From positions 2,170,001 to 2,234,000 of the forward strand of contig NZ_JAGS01000001.1 in assembly GCF_000526775.1 (NCBI RefSeq): a stretch of 64,000 nt of DNA, given 5' to 3'. The notes under the pieces are model-generated. The model did not search any database and was not told the origin of the DNA. It saw only the letters and a program-made list of their open reading frames with translations. Shown in pieces: positions 1 to 7,541 of the stretch (its first letter is position 1; every line of letters begins with the position of its first letter). This DNA comes from Ruminococcus albus AD2013. GTDB taxonomy: Bacteria; Bacillota; Clostridia; Oscillospirales; Ruminococcaceae. Both the position numbers and the translations under genes were made by a program.

Positions 1-507
1 GAGTATATCGAATTTATTGTTGAGATCGTAGTCGATAACAACTATATGATAATCCTTTTCGACTTCCGCATACATAGCATCGGGGTCAGTGATACGCTTG
101 CAGGTGGAGCTTGTCAGCTTGTATTTCGGATACTGTTTCCTTATATATTCTTCAAGTATCGGCGAAAATACGATAGCTTCATTCAGCCCGTTGTTCGCAA
201 CATTCATCACCATATTGCAGAAATCGTCGCTCAGATGTTTCTTCTCTATCATGGGATTTGTAAAAGTAAATCTCAGAGGTATGCCCCTTTCATTAAAGGA
301 ACTTACAACAGTTTTTACATAATCCTTGTCACAGTAACCCCCGCAGAATCTGCCGCCGTTCCACAGTGACGGCGGAAAACAGCCGTATACGGAAGCTATC
401 TCCACGCCCTCACGAAAATACTCGGGACATCGTTTAAGCATCTCCGCAAAAATAAGATTAAATCTGAAATGACCGGCAAAGTCCGGCAAATGGAATCGTA
501 CTCTCAT
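1..507 (-). CDS. Conserved hypothetical protein, partial (C-terminus outside window)
   Basis: The gene runs off the left edge, so only the N-terminal 169 residues are visible. The start is ATG at 507 with AGGAAA about six bases upstream. Seen: the protein opens MRVRFHLPDF and has the blocks EIASVYGCFPPSLWNGGR, RGIPLRFTFTNPM and LTSSTCKRI. No signal peptide or membrane segment is present. From memory, proteins with these blocks recur as hypotheticals in Ruminococcus-type genomes. The alternating strand/helix pattern and the Ser-Thr-Cys-Lys segment recall the barrel of U32-peptidase-like proteins, but this is inference. It is separated by about 330 bases from the next gene on the same strand, so it probably has its own promoter. 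Function unknown. Confidence 0.7.
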   Translation of the reverse strand, partial: MRVRFHLPDFAGHFRFNLIFAEMLKRCPEYFREGVEIASVYGCFPPSLWNGGRFCGGYCDKDYVKTVVSSFNERGIPLRFTFTNPMIEKKHLSDDFCNMVMNVANNGLNEAIVFSPILEEYIRKQYPKYKLTSSTCKRITDPDAMYAEVEKDYHIVVIDYDLNNKFDIL

Positions 508-789
508 ATTATTTTCCTTTCATCTTTTCCGCAGGAAGATCTTATTCACTCCTCCCGGCAGACAAGAAACGTTTTTCGTATCATAAATACCGCAGTACCA
601 GCCATATTTCCGAAGGGTACCGCGCACTCTACCAGAACATTATTATATCATGTTTTATAGTAAATGTAAATACAAAAGCTTACAAATTCCCGCCTATGCC
701 CTTGTGTAAAAAAACGAGCCCATACCAATGCATACCAACTGATACGACCACATACCATCTTCACTTCCCGACCGTCCTCCCCGGGATAC

Positions 790-819
790 AAAAAAGGCTG
801 TGCAAAAAATGCACAGCCC
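790..819 (-). terminator. Rho-independent terminator
   Basis: On the minus strand a nine-pair stem (GGCTGTGCA/TGCACAGCC, loop of five) is followed by six T. It lies 18 bases downstream of the stop of the acidic membrane-anchored protein gene. Confidence 0.8.
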
Positions 820-836
820 GTATCATCAGTATGATA

Positions 837-1151
837 TTACTCGTCGTCAGTCAGAGAATCCTTGAATTCCTCTGCCTTATCTGCCAGGTCTTCAACTGCT
901 TCCTCAGCCTTTTCAGCCAGATCCTCAGCAGCCTCGCCTACCTTATCAGCCAGGTCTACGTCATCAACAGGCTCCTCGACCTTGTCAAGATCCTCTTCAG
1001 GTGTGGTGTCATCGATGCAGTCATCGAAATCGTCATCAAGATCCTCGTAATCGTAATCTTCAAGCTCCTTGCGCTTCTTATATGCCATAACAGCAGCAGC
1101 GCCGCCTGCAACTACGCCGATTGCGAGTAATGCCTTAAAAATATTTCCCAT
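837..1151 (-). CDS. Small membrane-anchored acidic protein
   Basis: About 104 residues starting at ATG 1151, where GGAG lies eight bases upstream; the in-frame GTG at 1160 overlaps that site and is less likely. Seen: a short N-terminus MGNIFKALLAIG, one membrane segment (about residues 5-24, rich in Ala/Gly/Val), two to three Lys/Arg just after it, then a very acidic region and a Glu/Ala/Asp heptad-like stretch (VGEAAEDLAEKAEEAVEDLA) predicted to be helical. The pattern resembles YtxH-type envelope proteins, with the long helix in the cytoplasm, but no diagnostic motif is present. It is transcribed alone and ends at a clear terminator. Function unknown. Confidence 0.75.
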   Translation of the reverse strand: MGNIFKALLAIGVVAGGAAAVMAYKKRKELEDYDYEDLDDDFDDCIDDTTPEEDLDKVEEPVDDVDLADKVGEAAEDLAEKAEEAVEDLADKAEEFKDSLTDDE

Positions 1152-1334
1152 TTTGAACACTCCATTTCTAAAAAATTATCTCTCTAAATCAAAATTCAGA
1201 TTAATGATATTATACCACACTTTGTTCAAAAAATCAAGCGACGCAAGCTAACAAAAAACATTTTTCGTCATTTTATTCAAATTTTGCAGACCGTTTTTTA
1301 CACAGGATATCTGTCATGTGCCCTACAGCCCGAT

Positions 1335-2066
1335 TTATCGGGTGCTGAGCGTTATCGCTTCAAGGTCTTCCATACTGCCGCTAAAGACGTTCATATCAAT
1401 GAATTCTTCATCGCCCTCATAGCCACCGAACTTTTCGCTGTCGCTGTACTGCCAGAAAGTCCAGTCATTATGCAGCGGTCTGAAAAACACGTTGCGCTCC
1501 CAGAGCATACAGCCATCAAATGCTTCTTTATAGCGTGTGCGCGTTTTCATGGTGGTGTATATTATCGGCTTTGCGCCGTATTTTTCCTCTATTGCAGATA
1601 TCATAGCCTTTATCTCAGGCACAGCTTCCTCCGCAGACAGAGGTTCTTTGGTATATTTGCCGTAAAGCTCCACATCTATAACCGGCGGCAGCATACCATC
1701 GGTCATACCCGTGCTTTCAAGGGCGTTTATGAAATTTTCTGCCTGAGTGCTTCCCGCACTGTCAAAGCTGAAAAAGTGATACGCTCCCGTTACAAGTCCC
1801 GCTTCTTTCGCCCCGGTGAAATTCTCCACGAACATATCATCCGTCGAGCCGCTGCCCTCGGTAGCCTTTACAAAAACAAAATCCATATGCTTTGAAAGCT
1901 CTGCCCAGTCTGTATTTCCCTGATACGAGGATATATCCGCGCCTTTCAGCCCATCAGGGTGATTTATCTTTATGACCCTGAACCATAAAAGCGCCGCAAA
2001 CACCGCCGCAGCCACTGCCATCAGAATAACGATCATAACGAAACGTCTTATCCCTTTGCTCTTCAA
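1335..2066 (-). CDS. GH25 family lysozyme (muramidase), membrane-anchored
   Basis: A glycoside hydrolase family 25 protein, which cleaves the MurNAc-GlcNAc bond of peptidoglycan. Seen: a signal-anchor helix (about residues 9-30), then the GH25 core with GADISSYQGN (first catalytic-site Asp), FVFVKATEGSG, GAYHFFSF, PPVIDVELYG (the Asp-x-Glu pair of the active site), IIYTTM, WTFWQYSD and IDMNVF. The core is full length, about 190 residues. Start choice: the ATG at 2081 has no ribosome site, whereas the TTG at 2066 has GGAGG eight bases upstream, so TTG is preferred. It has a strong promoter of its own. It probably acts outside the membrane in wall turnover. Identification is secure; substrate detail is family knowledge. 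Confidence 0.93.
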   Translation of the reverse strand: MKSKGIRRFVMIVILMAVAAAVFAALLWFRVIKINHPDGLKGADISSYQGNTDWAELSKHMDFVFVKATEGSGSTDDMFVENFTGAKEAGLVTGAYHFFSFDSAGSTQAENFINALESTGMTDGMLPPVIDVELYGKYTKEPLSAEEAVPEIKAMISAIEEKYGAKPIIYTTMKTRTRYKEAFDGCMLWERNVFFRPLHNDWTFWQYSDSEKFGGYEGDEEFIDMNVFSGSMEDLEAITLSTR

Positions 2067-2137
2067 ATAACATTCCTCCATGCCGCAATGTAAGTGCTGT
2101 CCGTTTTAACAGACTTTTTATCAGCACAACATTGCTT

Positions 2138-2166
2138 AGTATAGCATGAAAGCCCAGATTTGTCAA
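2138..2166 (-). promoter_or_regulatory. Sigma-A promoter for the GH25 gene
   Basis: On the minus strand TTGACA (2161-2166) and TATACT (2138-2143) are separated by 17 bases. The -35 overlaps the stop codon region of the upstream small membrane protein gene. Confidence 0.8.
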
Positions 2167-2486
2167 GCAGCCCTGCTCCTGCGGGAACGCCTTGTAAGAT
2201 GCAGACCTCTGCGGGCATTGCGTGCTTTTCTCTCTTCTGCACGCTCATCGAGAACTTTCAGCCTCTTCGCCGCCGACTTTCTTCTGTCATCGATACGTGC
2301 CAATTCGACTGCCATAAGAGCACACAGTGCCATTATACATATCACAAAAGTCCGTGCAGGCGAGACAGTTGCCGCCCAGATCAGTCCCGATGCTCCGACC
2401 AGACCCTTTATCACTCCTTTGTACCAACCCTCTCCCGAGGAATATTCGTTGATGACCAGAACTATCAGTATGCCTACAAGTACCAT
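2163..2486 (-). CDS. Small membrane protein with basic C-terminal tail
   Basis: 107 residues from ATG 2486, which has AGGAAG nine bases upstream; an in-frame GTG lies seven codons earlier but overlaps that site. Seen: a hydrophobic N-terminus MVLVGILIVLVI, a second hydrophobic segment (about residues 30-60, including FVICIMALCALMAV), then a strongly basic tail (RRKSAAKRLK, RKARNARRG, RRSRRSRAA). This suggests two membrane helices with the basic tail in the cytoplasm, possibly touching nucleic acid or phospholipid head groups. I do not recognise the family. The gene lies between rsmE, whose terminator precedes it, and the GH25 gene, and has its own -10. Confidence 0.6.
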   Translation of the reverse strand: MVLVGILIVLVINEYSSGEGWYKGVIKGLVGASGLIWAATVSPARTFVICIMALCALMAVELARIDDRRKSAAKRLKVLDERAEERKARNARRGLHLTRRSRRSRAA

Positions 2487-2504
2487 TTTTTCTAACTTCC
2501 TTTC

Positions 2505-2538
2505 CACGCCATTTTCCCTTTGGCGTGAACTTATTATA
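2505..2538 (-). promoter_or_regulatory. -10 box and leader inverted repeat of the small membrane protein gene
   Basis: A TATAAT (2533-2538, minus strand) is followed by the 7-base inverted repeat CACGCCA/TGGCGTG (2505-2511 and 2521-2527), just before the ribosome site. The -35 is poor. The repeat could be an operator or a leader hairpin. Confidence 0.4.
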
Positions 2539-2612
2539 GCACATACTTTCGTTTTTGTGGTAACTTTTTTTGGACAGAACACTTTTTTGCTGTTCAGGGT
2601 GATTTTTTGTAC

Positions 2613-2640
2613 AAAAAAGAGCGCATCACCCGACACGCTC
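2613..2640 (-). terminator. Terminator after rsmE
   Basis: On the minus strand GAGCG/CGCTC arms (2636-2640 and 2619-2623) are followed by six T. It lies 10 bases after the rsmE stop codon. Confidence 0.65.
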
Positions 2641-2649
2641 TCATACTTA

Positions 2650-3375
2650 TCAGATATTTCCAGTAAGGCTCATGACTACCGCGATCGCCGCAATAGGAGC
2701 AGTCTCACAGCGCATTATCCTCGGTCCCATACCTATGACCTTTGCGCCCTCGGCACGGCATTTTTCTACTTCCGCTTCATCAAATCCGCCCTCGCTGCCG
2801 ATGAATATTCCGATATCGCGGCGATCCGCCGATACTGTCTCCGACAGCGGAGCACCGCCCTTTTCGTAGCATATAAGCCCCAGTTCATGCTCTCCGAGAC
2901 GCTTCGCACATTCCTCGACCGAGATGATATCCCCCACCGTCGGCACAATGCTTCGTCCGCACTGCTTTGCAGCTTCAAGAGCTATCTTGTTGAGACGTTC
3001 CCTCTTCTTGCGGAAGCTTTTTTCATCCGGTCTGGATACACACCTTGAAGTCAGCACAGGCACTATCTCACTTGCACCAAGCTCCACCGCTTTCTGCACG
3101 ATGAGCTCCAGCTTGTCCGATTTCGGCACAGCCTGATAAAGGGTCACCCTCACCGAAGGCTCTCCACTCCCCTCGCTGACACTCAGCACTGTCAGCCCGC
3201 ACTGTTCGTCCGATACCGAATCCAGCCTGCAAGTATAATCCTTGCCCTCACAGCATACAGTCAGCTCGTCCCCCAGACGCATACGCAGGCTGCGCCCGAT
3301 ATGCACAGCGTCCGCACCATTGATGAATGCGTGTTCTCCGTTTATATCCTCTTTATTTACAAAAAATCTTGGCAT
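2650..3375 (-). CDS. rsmE: 16S rRNA (uracil-1498-N3)-methyltransferase RsmE
   Basis: RsmE methylates N3 of U1498 of 16S rRNA using S-adenosylmethionine, acting on the assembled 30S subunit. Seen: MPRFFVN at the N-terminus, a PUA-like N-terminal domain with HIGRSLRMRLGDEL, then the SPOUT-type knotted domain with QAVPKSDKLELIVQKAVELG, the conserved FIGSEGGFDEAEVE (usually GPEGG, here GSEGG) and GPRIMRCETAPIAA. The length of 241 is normal for the family. The ATG at 3375 has GGAGG six bases upstream. It is monocistronic and ends at its own terminator. The Pro to Ser change in the GPEGG loop is a common type of variation and does not suggest loss of function. Confidence 0.95.
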   Translation of the reverse strand: MPRFFVNKEDINGEHAFINGADAVHIGRSLRMRLGDELTVCCEGKDYTCRLDSVSDEQCGLTVLSVSEGSGEPSVRVTLYQAVPKSDKLELIVQKAVELGASEIVPVLTSRCVSRPDEKSFRKKRERLNKIALEAAKQCGRSIVPTVGDIISVEECAKRLGEHELGLICYEKGGAPLSETVSADRRDIGIFIGSEGGFDEAEVEKCRAEGAKVIGMGPRIMRCETAPIAAIAVVMSLTGNI

Positions 3376-3475
3376 AATGCACCTCCAATGTGAAATAAGT
3401 AAAATTTTTACGATTTTTCATGCTTATCTCAAATCGTTTTCACAATACAAACACAATTTAGCAGTATATTATTAA

Positions 3476-3622
3476 CTGTCGGGAGATCCCGACGGCTTAT
3501 GTTTCGGTATGTTGGCTTTTACCCCAAGCCTGCATATATACATAGTTGGCAGACTTATCTGCCGACTTCTCCCCTATAATTCTATTTTTTGTCTTTCACC
3601 CACATAACTTGTGGGTGTTTTT
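3476..3622 (+). ncRNA. Candidate structured small RNA with four hairpins
   Basis: A plus-strand segment of about 150 bases in a gap between two minus-strand genes. It has a -10-like TATATT (3465-3470) and four successive hairpins: 3478-3483/3488-3493 (GTCGGG/CCCGAC), 3508-3518/3526-3536 (TATG and GGCTT arms with a 2x2 internal loop), 3545-3553/3558-3566 (nine pairs, one G.T, tetraloop CTTA), and a terminator CCCACA/TGTGGG (3599-3616) followed by TGTTTTT. No reading frame runs through it. An alternative pairing between GTCGG at 3478 and CCGAC at 3562 is also possible. I do not recognise the family; it is not SRP RNA, tmRNA or RNase P. Confidence 0.55.
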
Positions 3623-3630
3623 CTTTGCCT

Positions 3631-4383
3631 TTAAGGCTTGCCGATGTATGCAACGGTACTGTTTTCTATCGTGAGTCTTCCTCCGCGGGCATAATTATCA
3701 AAAATGCGTTCTGTCTCACGAATATAATCGTCATACCTCTCATCACCCTGCTTCAGCGAATACGAGCCCGACAAACACCTTGCGATAAATCTCTCTTTGT
3801 CATAAAAAAGAGGCATTTCAAAGGATAAACGCTCATAATCCCCTCCAAAAAACCTGACGATGCGCTCATCGTCTTTTTTTATACCACCGCCAAAGCCCTT
3901 GAACTCAGGACAGTAGGCTTTGAATAAATCATACAGTTCTCTGTTTACGGGGGCTCTCATATCCCTGATGTTCCATACCAGCACCGCTGTTCCGCCTGTT
4001 TTCAGTATCCTTCTGCATTCAGCCCTGAACCTGTCTGTATCGAACCAGTGAAAAGCCTGCGCCGATGTAACAAAGTCTGCCGAGCATGAAATAAGTGTTG
4101 TGTTTTCCGCACCGCCCTTCACGCTGTGGTATCCCGCATATACCCTCAGCTCATCTTCCGCAGCCGCCCTCATATCATCATTAGGCTCAACGCAGTATAC
4201 CTCGTTTCCACGCTCCAGCAACAGCCGTGCGAATTTTCCCGTGCCTGAACCTATATCCGCTATCACCGAATCCTTTGAAAAGCCGTATCTGTCATACAGC
4301 CTGTCTATCAGCTCCGCGGGATAACCGGGTCTGCCGGCGGTATAATCCTTTGCCCGTCCGTCAAACTTCTTTGAAGTATCCAT
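3631..4383 (-). CDS. Class I SAM-dependent methyltransferase
   Basis: A 250-residue Rossmann-type methyltransferase. Seen: motif I VIADIGSGTGKFARLL (about residues 40-55), an acidic residue at the end of strand 2 (VYCVEPNDDM), SADFVTSAQAFHWFD at motif IV, and LKTGGTAVLVW at motif VI, in normal order. FDGRAKDYTAGRPGYP at the start is typical of the group often annotated as ubiquinone/menaquinone-type or UbiE-like methyltransferases of unknown substrate. It lies 12 bases downstream of the FkbM-type gene and its ribosome site AAAGGA overlaps that gene's stop codon, so the two are co-transcribed and probably translationally coupled. The small-molecule substrate cannot be read from the sequence. 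Confidence 0.88.
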   Translation of the reverse strand: MDTSKKFDGRAKDYTAGRPGYPAELIDRLYDRYGFSKDSVIADIGSGTGKFARLLLERGNEVYCVEPNDDMRAAAEDELRVYAGYHSVKGGAENTTLISCSADFVTSAQAFHWFDTDRFRAECRRILKTGGTAVLVWNIRDMRAPVNRELYDLFKAYCPEFKGFGGGIKKDDERIVRFFGGDYERLSFEMPLFYDKERFIARCLSGSYSLKQGDERYDDYIRETERIFDNYARGGRLTIENSTVAYIGKP

Positions 4384-4395
4384 TCAGCTTTCCTT

Positions 4396-5463
4396 TCAGT
4401 CTTTCGGCACACAGATAAGCTCCGTCTCCCATGCGGGATAATAGCTTTCCTGCCGCATATAGAACGAGTACCCGCCGTATATCTCATTCACCGCCAGAGG
4501 TATGTCGATGTAATCATAACAGCGGTGATACAGCGCACAGCACAGCTTCGGGTGATATTTTGCGATAGTCTTTTCCGAGCCTTTCAGCGCAGGGATATCC
4601 GCTCCCTCAACATCATACTTTATATAAGTACACTCCCGTCCGCCGAGAACGCTGTCAAGGCTTCTAGCGGCGATAAGACCTCTGCCGTCACCGTCGAGCC
4701 TTGCCTGTCTGCCCGCACCGCCGTCGAATCCCATCACCGTATCATGAGACCACGCCGCGGCATTTATGAATTCGATGTCGTCGATATCAGTACAATTTCT
4801 TACACACTTCTGAAAATTGCGCTTCTCGGGTTCGAGGGCGTATATCTTTTTGCACCCGCCCGTCGCTTTAACCGTCTGCAAGACCGTATCACCGTTGTAC
4901 GCCCCGAGATCGCAGTATATCTCGCCTTTTTTCAGACACAGTAAAGGTGATGGCTTTGTTCCGTCAGTAAATATCTCTTTAAGATATCCCAGCCTGCCAG
5001 TTATCTTGCTCGCTGTCAGCCCCATAAATACTTTACGCGACTGCTCGTCCTCCAGCATATCGTATACCTTTTCAGCGCGTTTGATATCCGAGAAAAGATC
5101 CGCCCTGTCAAAAGCCCTGTCCCCTGCCACGGGAACATCGGGTGCATACAGCATATGCTTTTGTGAAATATCGTCTATGCGCTCCATTATCTCGGGCAGA
5201 CAAGTCCCGAAAGCCAGCAGTACAATAAACTCCCCGACTTCCTCTTCCACCTGCGAAAGCTTTTTCACTTCATATCCGCAGAAGCTCTGCCCCCTGACAA
5301 AATCGTCACTGGCAAACACGCCCTCCGCTCTGATACCTCTGTCAGCACACCATTTGAGCACCTTTTCGCCGCCGTTGCCCATACCGTAAATATACACAGG
5401 CAGACCGCTCCGCTTTATTTCCGCAGCACATTCGGGCAGTGCCGCAAGTTCCTCAAAGTTCAT
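4396..5463 (-). CDS. FkbM-family methyltransferase with N-terminal nucleotide-binding-like domain
   Basis: 355 residues from ATG 5463, which has GAGG seven bases upstream; the TTG two codons earlier overlaps it less well. Seen: an N-terminal Rossmann-like segment (PVYIYGMGNGGEKVLKW, about residues 24-40) of the kind found on sugar-modifying enzymes, then a C-terminal FkbM-type methyltransferase with EIYCDLGAYNGDTVLQT (SAM-binding), IYALEPEKRNFQ, SLDSVL and YIKYDVEGADIPALKG. FkbM enzymes O-methylate polyketides, glycans or glycoproteins. The same two-domain layout occurs in proteins linked to surface polysaccharide modification, so that is the most likely role. First gene of a two-gene operon with the UbiE-like methyltransferase. 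Confidence 0.87.
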   Translation of the reverse strand: MNFEELAALPECAAEIKRSGLPVYIYGMGNGGEKVLKWCADRGIRAEGVFASDDFVRGQSFCGYEVKKLSQVEEEVGEFIVLLAFGTCLPEIMERIDDISQKHMLYAPDVPVAGDRAFDRADLFSDIKRAEKVYDMLEDEQSRKVFMGLTASKITGRLGYLKEIFTDGTKPSPLLCLKKGEIYCDLGAYNGDTVLQTVKATGGCKKIYALEPEKRNFQKCVRNCTDIDDIEFINAAAWSHDTVMGFDGGAGRQARLDGDGRGLIAARSLDSVLGGRECTYIKYDVEGADIPALKGSEKTIAKYHPKLCCALYHRCYDYIDIPLAVNEIYGGYSFYMRQESYYPAWETELICVPKD

Positions 5464-5476
5464 TTCCAAACCTCAC

Positions 5477-5504
5477 AAAAAAGGCGCAGAAACACATCTG
5501 CGCC
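5477..5504 (-). terminator. Terminator after the PH-like gene
   Basis: On the minus strand the eight-pair stem GGCGCAGA/TCTGCGCC with a six-base loop is followed by six T, 14 bases past the stop at 5519. Confidence 0.88.
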
Positions 5505-5518
5505 TATGATTTTTTATG

Positions 5519-5920
5519 TTATTCATCGTTATCGGGTATGCCGTCGTCGTTATGATCGTACCCGCCGTAAAGATCTCTTCCTCTTGTGCGGTATCTGTCA
5601 CGGTTCAGGTCTATGTACTGGTCAAGAAGCTTCATTACCTCCCGTGGCTTTTTAACGGACTTGATCTCCTTAACGGGAGTATCAACATCACGCACATTCA
5701 TAACGATAGTGCCGCAGCCAACCATTCTGTCACCCATAGTAAGTACCAGTTTCTTGTCCAGTACCCTGTAAAGCTCCAGCTCATCCTCCTGAACGCTGAA
5801 AATACCTGTTCTGGTGATGAACTTGCTCTCTGTCAGATAATATCTGGTAAACGACCATGGAAGTCCGAGAAATGTACGCTTCTTATCTGTCCAAACATAA
5901 TCAAAAACGTCTTTTTTCAT
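5519..5920 (-). CDS. PH-like (bPH) domain protein
   Basis: 133 residues from ATG 5920, which has GAGGTG seven bases upstream; an ATG five codons earlier overlaps that site. Seen: DYVWTDKKRTFLGLPWSFTRYYLTESKFITRTGIF, then alternating strands (EDELELYRVLDKKLVLTMGDRMVGCGTIVMNV), then VKEIKSVKKPREVMKLLDQYI. A run of about seven strands closed by one helix, with the basic residues near the start, fits the bacterial pleckstrin-homology-like fold (bPH_2). The C-terminus ends in a short Asp/Asn-rich tail (DHNDDGIPDNDE). Such proteins are usually cytoplasmic and of unknown role. Transcribed alone, with its own terminator. Confidence 0.65.
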   Translation of the reverse strand: MKKDVFDYVWTDKKRTFLGLPWSFTRYYLTESKFITRTGIFSVQEDELELYRVLDKKLVLTMGDRMVGCGTIVMNVRDVDTPVKEIKSVKKPREVMKLLDQYIDLNRDRYRTRGRDLYGGYDHNDDGIPDNDE

Positions 5921-6005
5921 AAGGACGCACCTCATTCCTTAACATTATATTTACAATATACCATATTTACATACTTTTGTCAATATACAAACAAGAGTAA
6001 ACCTG

Positions 6006-6929
6006 TCATTGTGCAGGTTCATCGTCATATATCACCCATCTGACTGCATCGGGGGCTACATCTGAAAGATACTCTCCCGGAACAGTACAGGTCAGCTGCC
6101 ATTTGGATACTTCTTCTTTGCTCTCGAAGTATTTTCTTTTCATGTATATGGTCAGTTCACCGCCGGATTCAATCGCATGAATAAATTCATACCCGGATAC
6201 ACCACCAGAGCGTTCACCGTACAGAAATACCACGTTGGTATTGAATCCGCCATTGTCATCAAAAGCCTTCATATCCTTCATGAAGTTCTCAAGCCCCAGC
6301 ACCTCATGATATTTATCGCAATAATTCAAAAACTCCGTATACGACGAAAAATACCGCTGATAAGGGAACGTGACTGCAGCCGTCGATGATACCCTGTACG
6401 TCTTGCATTCAACAGGGATATCATGGAATCCATCGTCATCTGAAGCGGGAACAGTATTCAGCAGTACATCACTGAGATAGTATTCCATCTCACGCGTGGA
6501 ATCATTATATACATAGCATACCTCCACGGGGCTGACTACCCTGCTGGACTCCACAACCTCATCGCCGTTCTTCTGCTTTATCCTGATGAGCGCCGTACTG
6601 CCTGTACCGCTCTCGGATATCAGCATCACAGAATCCTCACTGCACAGCGTTACCTCCGCTTTGTCGGAAGAATTAACATCTATCAGAAAATCCTTCCATT
6701 CCCAACTGCCATCGCTGCCTTTCATCACGCAGCCGTTTTCCTCTGCGGTCTCAGGGGTTATCTTTTCGCCATTCCAGCGGTAATACAGATCATTTTCCTC
6801 ATCATCTCTTACGCCGGCCGAATGATCCGCATCATTCGTCGATACATCGGAGGAGTCAAAAAAAGCGCAGCTGCCGAACAGAAGTGCCGCCGAAAAAACT
6901 GCCGACAACATGATACTTCTGAATTTCAA
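6006..6929 (-). CDS. Putative lipoprotein of unknown function
   Basis: About 307 residues. Two starts compete: GTG at 6935 directly abuts the AGGAGGG ribosome site, while TTG at 6929 lies seven bases from it and is preferred. Seen: a lipoprotein signal with lipobox LLFGSC, so the protein is probably anchored to the outer face of the membrane by the Cys; an acidic linker follows (DSSDVSTNDADHSAGVRDDEEND). The remainder has many short predicted strands and Tyr/Trp residues but no motif that I recognise (WNGEKITPETAEENGC, YYLSDVLL, GEYLSDVAPDAVRWVIYDDEP). A -10-like TATAAT lies about 20 bases upstream. It may be a sensor or structural lipoprotein, but this cannot be supported further. Confidence 0.72.
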   Translation of the reverse strand: MKFRSIMLSAVFSAALLFGSCAFFDSSDVSTNDADHSAGVRDDEENDLYYRWNGEKITPETAEENGCVMKGSDGSWEWKDFLIDVNSSDKAEVTLCSEDSVMLISESGTGSTALIRIKQKNGDEVVESSRVVSPVEVCYVYNDSTREMEYYLSDVLLNTVPASDDDGFHDIPVECKTYRVSSTAAVTFPYQRYFSSYTEFLNYCDKYHEVLGLENFMKDMKAFDDNGGFNTNVVFLYGERSGGVSGYEFIHAIESGGELTIYMKRKYFESKEEVSKWQLTCTVPGEYLSDVAPDAVRWVIYDDEPAQ

Positions 6930-7088
6930 GCGCACCCCTCCTTGTATTATTATATACTCTTTTTATTATATCACACTTCACCTTTTTTGTTAATACGTGA
7001 TTTTTATTAAATCTATCGGGCCTGTTTTGGGCATTCTGACTCACAAAAATATTTCTGAAAAATCGCCAATATTTTTTTCAAAAAACTA

Positions 7089-7117
7089 TTGACAAATCGA
7101 AAAAAATGTGCTAAAAT
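7089..7117 (+). promoter_or_regulatory. Promoter of the tRNA-Ser pair
   Basis: TTGACA (7089-7094), 17 bases, TAAAAT (7112-7117), 29 bases before the first tRNA. Confidence 0.88.
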
Positions 7118-7146
7118 AATTAAGTCGCTAAGAGATGCGACCAAAT

Positions 7147-7235
7147 GGACAGGTGTCCGAGTGGTTTAAGGAGCCGGTCTTGAAAACCGGTGATACGGCA
7201 ACGTACCGTGGGTTCGAATCCCACCCTGTCCGCCA
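7147..7235 (+). tRNA. tRNA-Ser (anticodon TGA)
   Basis: The 7-bp acceptor stem GGACAGG/CCTGTCC closes the molecule, and the anticodon loop CTTGAAA places TGA at 7181-7183. A long variable arm is present, the T loop is GGTTCGAATCC and CCA is encoded. It reads UCA and related serine codons. Confidence 0.97.
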
Positions 7236-7268
7236 CTTTTTTTCAAGGCAATGCGCCTATATACTTTT

Positions 7269-7355
7269 GCGGATTTACCCAAGTGGTGAAGGGGCTCCCC
7301 TGCTAAGGGAGTAGGTCTCGAAAGGGGCGCGAGAGTTCAAATCTCTCAATCCGCG
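7269..7355 (+). tRNA. tRNA-Ser (anticodon GCT)
   Basis: The acceptor stem is GCGGATT/AATCCGC. The anticodon stem CTCCC/GGGAG holds the loop CTGCTAA, giving GCT at 7302-7304. The variable arm is long and the T loop is AGTTCAAATCT. CCA is not encoded, unlike the neighbouring tRNA, so it would be added after transcription. It reads AGC/AGU serine codons. Confidence 0.97.
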
Positions 7356-7361
7356 TATAAT

Positions 7362-7396
7362 AAAAAGCCCGAAGCTACGATGTTTCAGGGCTTTTT
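7362..7396 (+). terminator. Terminator of the tRNA pair
   Basis: AAAAAGCCC and GGGCTTTTT pair across a 17-base loop seven bases after the second tRNA. Confidence 0.8.
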
Positions 7397-7416
7397 CTTT
7401 TGCCTATTTTTCAAGC

Positions 7417-7438
7417 TGGGTGTTATTTGGGTGTTATT
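7417..7438 (+). repeat. Perfect tandem duplication of an 11-mer
   Basis: TGGGTGTTATT occurs twice without a gap, just downstream of the tRNA-Ser terminator and on the side facing the recombinase remnant. It may mark an old integration junction. Confidence 0.6.
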
Positions 7439-7451
7439 GATAATTTTACAG

Positions 7452-7506
7452 AAAAAGAGCAGACTTAAATCGATACTTTCATCGATTTAAGTCTGCTCTG
7501 TTTTTT
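7452..7506 (-). terminator. Long perfect hairpin, probable bidirectional terminator
   Basis: Arms of 19 bases (7456-7474 and 7481-7499) pair without mismatch around the loop ACTTTC. T runs follow on both strands (TTTTTT on plus, TCTTTTT on minus). It ends the minus-strand gene at 7542-7922 and could also stop tRNA read-through. Confidence 0.75.
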
Positions 7507-7541
7507 ATTCAGTCATCATATAATCAAATGTGCCCACACTC

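Noticed and set aside
2146..3048. A 300-codon plus-strand frame opposite rsmE and the small membrane protein gene.
   Set aside because: It is the antisense shadow of rsmE, has no ribosome site and spans two terminators and a promoter of the minus strand.
7456..7499. The 19-bp perfect hairpin as an insertion-sequence end.
   Set aside because: T runs on both sides and its position after a minus-strand stop fit a bidirectional terminator better, and no target duplication is visible.
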